NCBI GenBank assembly: GCA_937995275.1
Contig: CALKKN010000138.1
Span: forward strand, 1-7,542
Direction of reading: 5' to 3'
Source: an uncultured Lysobacterales bacterium
GTDB taxonomy: Bacteria; Pseudomonadota; Gammaproteobacteria; Xanthomonadales; SZUA-36
DNA: 7,542 nucleotides
The position numbers were made by a program, and so were the translations under genes. The number at the start of each line of letters is the position of its first letter. Position 1 is the stretch's first letter. This document shows, one piece after another, positions 4,863 to 7,542 of this stretch. The notes below the pieces were generated by a model. That model did no database searches, was not told the origin of the DNA, and saw nothing but the letters and a program-made list of their open reading frames with translations.

Positions 4863-6005
4863 ATGGAGTGGACCCCGGTATACAAGGTTGCGGCCCTCGC
4901 ATTTCTGCTGGGCATCGTGTTCGGCGCAATCGGCAACAAGACGAATTTCTGCACCATGGGTGCCGTCAGCGACTGGGTCAACATGGGCGACAAGAACCGC
5001 CTGCGGTCCTGGCTGCTCGCGATCGGGCTGGCGATGGTGGCAACGCAGGTCCTGCGGGGCCTGGGTATCGTCGACCTCGGCGAAGCCATTTACCTGACGC
5101 CCAATTTCGGCTGGCTGGGGTACCTGCTGGGCGGGTTCCTGTTCGGCATCGGCATGACGCTTGCGTCCGGCTGCGGCCAGCGCACGCTGGTTAGGGTCGG
5201 CGGGGGCAACCTGAAATCCCTGGTGGTCATGCTGTTCCTGGGGCTGACCGCCTACATGACGATGCGCGGACTTCTGGCCCTGGTCCGAGTGAACGTTATC
5301 GACGTGACCAACGTCAGCCTGGCTGCGGGCAGCCAGGGGATCGATACCCTGATCGCCTCGAGTGCCGGGCTGGACAATGCCCCCGTGGTTATGTGGGTGG
5401 TGACGGCGATACTGGGCGGCGGCATGATCGTCTATGCGCTCGCTGCCCGGGAATTCAGGCGCAGCTTCGACAACCTGCTGGCCGGAATCGTCATTGGCCT
5501 GATCATCCCGGCGGGCTGGTACGTAACCGGCGTGGTGGGCTTCGACGATTTCGAACCGGTGCGCCTGGAGTCCTACACGTTCGTCGCGCCGACGGGCGAG
5601 AGCCTCCAGTACCTGATGACCTTCACCGGCTCCACGATCAGTTTTGGCGTCGCGGCCGTGTTCGGCGTCATCCTGGGTTCGTTCCTCTACGTGATCGCCA
5701 CCGGGAAATTCCGGCTGGAGTATTTTGTCGGAGGCTCCGACATGATCCGACATATCATCGGCGGAATCCTGATGGGGTTCGGCGGCGTGCTGGCGCTCGG
5801 CTGTACCATCGGCCAGGGCGTCACCGGCATGTCGACGCTGGCCCTGGGCTCGCTGATGGCTCTGATCAGCATCGTGTTCGGCAGCGCCCTGACAATGAAG
5901 GTCGAGTACTACCTGCTGGACGAGGCCGGGTTCGGCCCGGCCCTGCGCCAGGCGCTCGCGGACATGAATCTGGCGCCGGCCCGCAACGGCGCCCCGCGGG
6001 AATAG
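4863..6005 (+). CDS. YeeE/YedE-family sulfur transporter (thiosulfate-uptake type, TsuA-like)
   Basis: The protein has 380 residues and many membrane segments in two similar halves, as in the YeeE/YedE family, whose characterised member imports thiosulfate. The three family cysteines are present in their motifs: Cys30 in NFCTMGAVSD, Cys104 in ASGCGQRTLVR and Cys314 in LALGCTIGQGVTG. In the studied bacterial YeeE, three cysteines at equivalent places line the path and relay thiosulfate through brief S-S interactions. A periplasmic-looking loop with few hydrophobic residues lies at about 225-250. AGGAG sits 7 nt before the ATG and overlaps the end of the thioredoxin gene, showing tight translational linkage. 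No TusA-like partner gene, common beside YeeE, is found in the window. Thiosulfate is the best guess for substrate; other sulfur species (sulfide, sulfane sulfur, selenium analogues) are not excluded. Confidence 0.92.
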   Translation: MEWTPVYKVAALAFLLGIVFGAIGNKTNFCTMGAVSDWVNMGDKNRLRSWLLAIGLAMVATQVLRGLGIVDLGEAIYLTPNFGWLGYLLGGFLFGIGMTLASGCGQRTLVRVGGGNLKSLVVMLFLGLTAYMTMRGLLALVRVNVIDVTNVSLAAGSQGIDTLIASSAGLDNAPVVMWVVTAILGGGMIVYALAAREFRRSFDNLLAGIVIGLIIPAGWYVTGVVGFDDFEPVRLESYTFVAPTGESLQYLMTFTGSTISFGVAAVFGVILGSFLYVIATGKFRLEYFVGGSDMIRHIIGGILMGFGGVLALGCTIGQGVTGMSTLALGSLMALISIVFGSALTMKVEYYLLDEAGFGPALRQALADMNLAPARNGAPRE

Positions 6006-6017
6006 CGCATCCGCGGG
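5993..6017. terminator. Inverted repeat at the convergent gene junction (possible weak bidirectional terminator)
   Basis: CCCGCGG (5993-5999) and CCGCGGG (6011-6017) form a 7-bp stem around an 11-nt loop that contains the YeeE stop codon. It lies between the convergent YeeE and lipoprotein genes, which are only 28 bp apart. There is no T-tract on either strand, so this is a modest call. Confidence 0.3.
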
Positions 6018-6033
6018 CCCAGGCCGGCAGGAA

Positions 6034-6486
6034 CTACTTCAGCTTGAGCTGCGTCTTCTTCTTGTCGCCCATGAACTTCGTGATGTCCTTCAGCGCACCT
6101 TCGTGCCGCTTCTTCATCTTGTTGTAATCCGAGTAGCGGCTGACGCGCTGGCGAAGGTACACCATCTCCCGGTCGTCCATCTCGACGTACATCGAGACCA
6201 TGACTTCGTCGTTGTCGTCCAGCAGCCCCTCGACAGCCTTCTTGTCCATGTTGGTCATGTTGACCGTCGTGCCGTCCGCCAGCTGACCGTCGATGCGGGA
6301 CCCGATCCTCTGCACGTTGCCCATGTTGTAGATGCTGTCGCGGTAGACGATGGTCTTGTCCGTCGAGTAGACCTTGGTGCCGCCGCAGCCGCCCAGCGCC
6401 ACCAGGCAAGCCAACAGCAGGCCGACGGCCAGGTGCCGGGCGAGGGAAAAATCGCGGTGGCGCGGGAGGGAGATCGTCGTGTTCAT
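6034..6486 (-). CDS. Small putative outer-membrane lipoprotein of unknown function
   Basis: The protein has 150 residues. An N-terminal signal with a hydrophobic stretch (about 19-31) ends in LGGC, a lipobox that makes Cys34 the lipid-bearing residue. Gly at +2 argues against inner-membrane retention, so the outer membrane is expected. The mature part (about 117 residues) starts with beta-like sequence (TKVYSTDKTIVYRDSIYNMG) and ends in a charged helix rich in Lys (MKKRHEGALKDITKFMGDKKK). I recognise no family. The ATG at 6486 is preceded by GGAG at 9 nt and by a plausible sigma-70-type promoter. It is transcribed towards YeeE and does not appear to belong to the sulfur operon. It lies 128 bp downstream of the gene at 6615-7542 on the same strand. 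Confidence 0.75.
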   Translation of the reverse strand: MNTTISLPRHRDFSLARHLAVGLLLACLVALGGCGGTKVYSTDKTIVYRDSIYNMGNVQRIGSRIDGQLADGTTVNMTNMDKKAVEGLLDDNDEVMVSMYVEMDDREMVYLRQRVSRYSDYNKMKKRHEGALKDITKFMGDKKKTQLKLK

Positions 6487-6519
6487 GGGCGCTTGCTCCA
6501 GGGAGTGTAATCAACGCCC

Positions 6520-6548
6520 AAATTAACCTTTCACCCTGCCGAGATCAA
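6520..6548 (-). promoter_or_regulatory. Possible sigma-70 promoter of the lipoprotein gene
   Basis: The minus strand reads TTGATC (6548-6543), a 17-nt spacer and TAATTT (6525-6520). The predicted start near 6513 gives a leader of about 27 nt before ATG 6486. The -35 matches consensus at 4 of 6 positions; the -10 match is weak. The position in a locally AT-richer stretch is favourable. Confidence 0.35.
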
Positions 6549-6614
6549 CCGTTCCGGAGCGTTCGGACAGGAGTTGGCAGGAAGCCTGGCGCCGCCGGAG
6601 CCGGACCGGTACTG

Positions 6615-7542
6615 CTACCGGGGGTCGTCCCTGTCCTTGCCGTCGCCTTTGTAGATATTGCTTTCCGGCATGACGTACTGCCCGCCCACCACGTTGCGCG
6701 GCCCGTAGCGGTAAACCCGCCGCTTGGAGCCGTCGAGGCTCCACTCCCAGTCCATCTCGCGCTTGTTCACCTCGATCGTCTCGGTGCGGCTGTAGCCGTA
6801 GGGGTAGCCGTAACCCCAGTAGGGGCCCCAGTAGCCGTAGGCATGCGGGTACCGCCAGTAGACCGAGCGGTTGTAGTAGCCGGGATGGTACCAGCCGGTG
6901 CCGTACACCACCGTGGCTCCGGTCCAGTACCGGTTGTAGTAACCGCCCGTGCTGGTGTAAGCGGCCTGTCCGGTCGAATCGTCGAAGGATTTCAGCCGCA
7001 CGAAGGTGACGTTGTAGGCCGGGTCGTTCGGCGGAATCGTGTAAATCGCTTCGGGTACTTCGCGCGCCGCCCGCCACGGCCCGTGCGGGTTGCTGGCCGA
7101 GTACCAGGCACCCTCGTGGCAGAGGTAGAAGAAGTTGTTGTGCAGGAGGACCTGGTAGGGCGTGTTTTCGCCCCTGCGCAGCACAGTGCCCTCGATCGCC
7201 ACGAAACTCGGCTCGCCGAACCAGGGCACGGTCAGGGCGTCTCCGCCAGAGGCGTCGACCACCGCCGTTGTCTCCTCGGTCGCGTCGAGCATGGCCTGGC
7301 GGGCCGCCGCGGTACCCGGCACCGCGGCCAGAGCGCCAGCCTTCGGATGGTCCTCGGGAATCGCAGCGAAATCGGCCGGCAGGGATGGCACTGAGTACCA
7401 CATGCGCCGCATGTCGCGCGTGGTGAACCAGCGGCCGGACAGCATCAGGTAATAGCGCCCGTCGAGGAAAAACAGATCGCTGCGGGTGTTGGTGACGTAC
7501 TGCAGCCCGGTGCCCGGAATCGCCTCCAGCGCCGGGGGGCCG
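6615..7542 (-). CDS. Tyr/Trp-rich protein with internal repeat, function unknown (C-terminal part)
   Basis: The reading frame stays open to the window edge, so the N-terminus and true start are missing; 308 residues are visible. Two related segments of about 57 residues can be seen. One is in visible residues 18-76 (NT...LFFLDGRYYLMLSGRWF, then VPSLPADFAAIP). The other is in 126-182 (NTPYQVLL...FFYLCHEGAWYSA, GPW, VPEAIYTIPP). Both share the order NT, aromatic strand, G-x-W-[FY], VP, IP. Next comes a 50-residue stretch with 16 Tyr and 5 Trp (plus-strand 6792-6941), then a charged tail ending in KDRDDPR. Proteins with such GxWF/GPW repeats and aromatic tails are common in proteobacteria as uncharacterised, probably envelope or secreted, proteins; some are labelled carbohydrate-binding, but nothing here proves that. 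No link to the sulfur genes is visible. Confidence 0.72.
   Translation of the reverse strand, partial: GPPALEAIPGTGLQYVTNTRSDLFFLDGRYYLMLSGRWFTTRDMRRMWYSVPSLPADFAAIPEDHPKAGALAAVPGTAAARQAMLDATEETTAVVDASGGDALTVPWFGEPSFVAIEGTVLRRGENTPYQVLLHNNFFYLCHEGAWYSASNPHGPWRAAREVPEAIYTIPPNDPAYNVTFVRLKSFDDSTGQAAYTSTGGYYNRYWTGATVVYGTGWYHPGYYNRSVYWRYPHAYGYWGPYWGYGYPYGYSRTETIEVNKREMDWEWSLDGSKRRVYRYGPRNVVGGQYVMPESNIYKGDGKDRDDPR

Noticed and set aside
6523..7401. A 292-codon minus-strand frame over the Tyr-rich gene.
   Set aside because: Its product is Arg/Gly/Leu-rich without motifs, whereas the frame ending at 6615 contains the recognisable GxWF/GPW/VP repeats and stays open to the window edge.
1..7542. CRISPR arrays, tRNA or rRNA genes, insertion sequences or integrase genes.
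   Set aside because: No regularly spaced repeats, tRNA-like cloverleaf, terminal inverted repeats or transposase-like reading frames were seen. The window looks like ordinary chromosomal operons.

Overview
This 7.5 kb window is GC-rich, densely coded chromosomal DNA from a Gram-negative bacterium: it has Sec signal peptides, an outer-membrane porin, a lipoprotein and a YeeE-type inner-membrane transporter. The mix of DsrE-like proteins, a YeeE/YedE sulfur transporter and a SoxW-like double thioredoxin suggests a sulfur-oxidising proteobacterium, perhaps a gammaproteobacterium. That assignment is inferred from gene content; there is no RNA marker here.

Layout. On the minus strand, read from 1649 down to 1, lie an ECF sigma factor, its overlapping membrane anti-sigma factor (ATGA overlap), and the first 116 codons of a periplasmic solute-binding protein that leaves the window at base 1. 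A 211 bp intergenic region (1650-1860) separates these from a plus-strand series: a secreted DsrE-family protein (1861), an OprO/OprP-like porin (2371), a periplasmic protein with two CPYC thioredoxin domains (3848), and a YeeE/YedE transporter that follows it by 4 bases (4863). Beyond a convergent junction at about 6006-6033, the minus strand carries a small lipoprotein (6034-6486) and the C-terminal 308 residues of a Tyr/Trp-rich protein with an internal repeat (6615-7542). These last two look unrelated to the sulfur genes.

How the genes may work together. The most striking feature is that the anti-sigma factor's extracytoplasmic half is a DsrE-like domain. It aligns along its length with the secreted DsrE protein encoded divergently next to it, and the single family cysteine matches (Cys188 and Cys106). 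The predicted picture is a periplasmic sulfur- or persulfide-responsive switch on an ECF sigma factor. It would control envelope genes for moving sulfur compounds: porin, binding protein, periplasmic thiol-disulfide or persulfide handling, and inner-membrane uptake of thiosulfate or a similar ion. A good ECF-type promoter (GGAAT-N17-CGTCT) stands before the sigma gene and a weaker version (GGATT-N17-CGTCC) faces the DsrE gene. The homologies and motifs are read from the sequence; the signal sensed and the regulon are inference.
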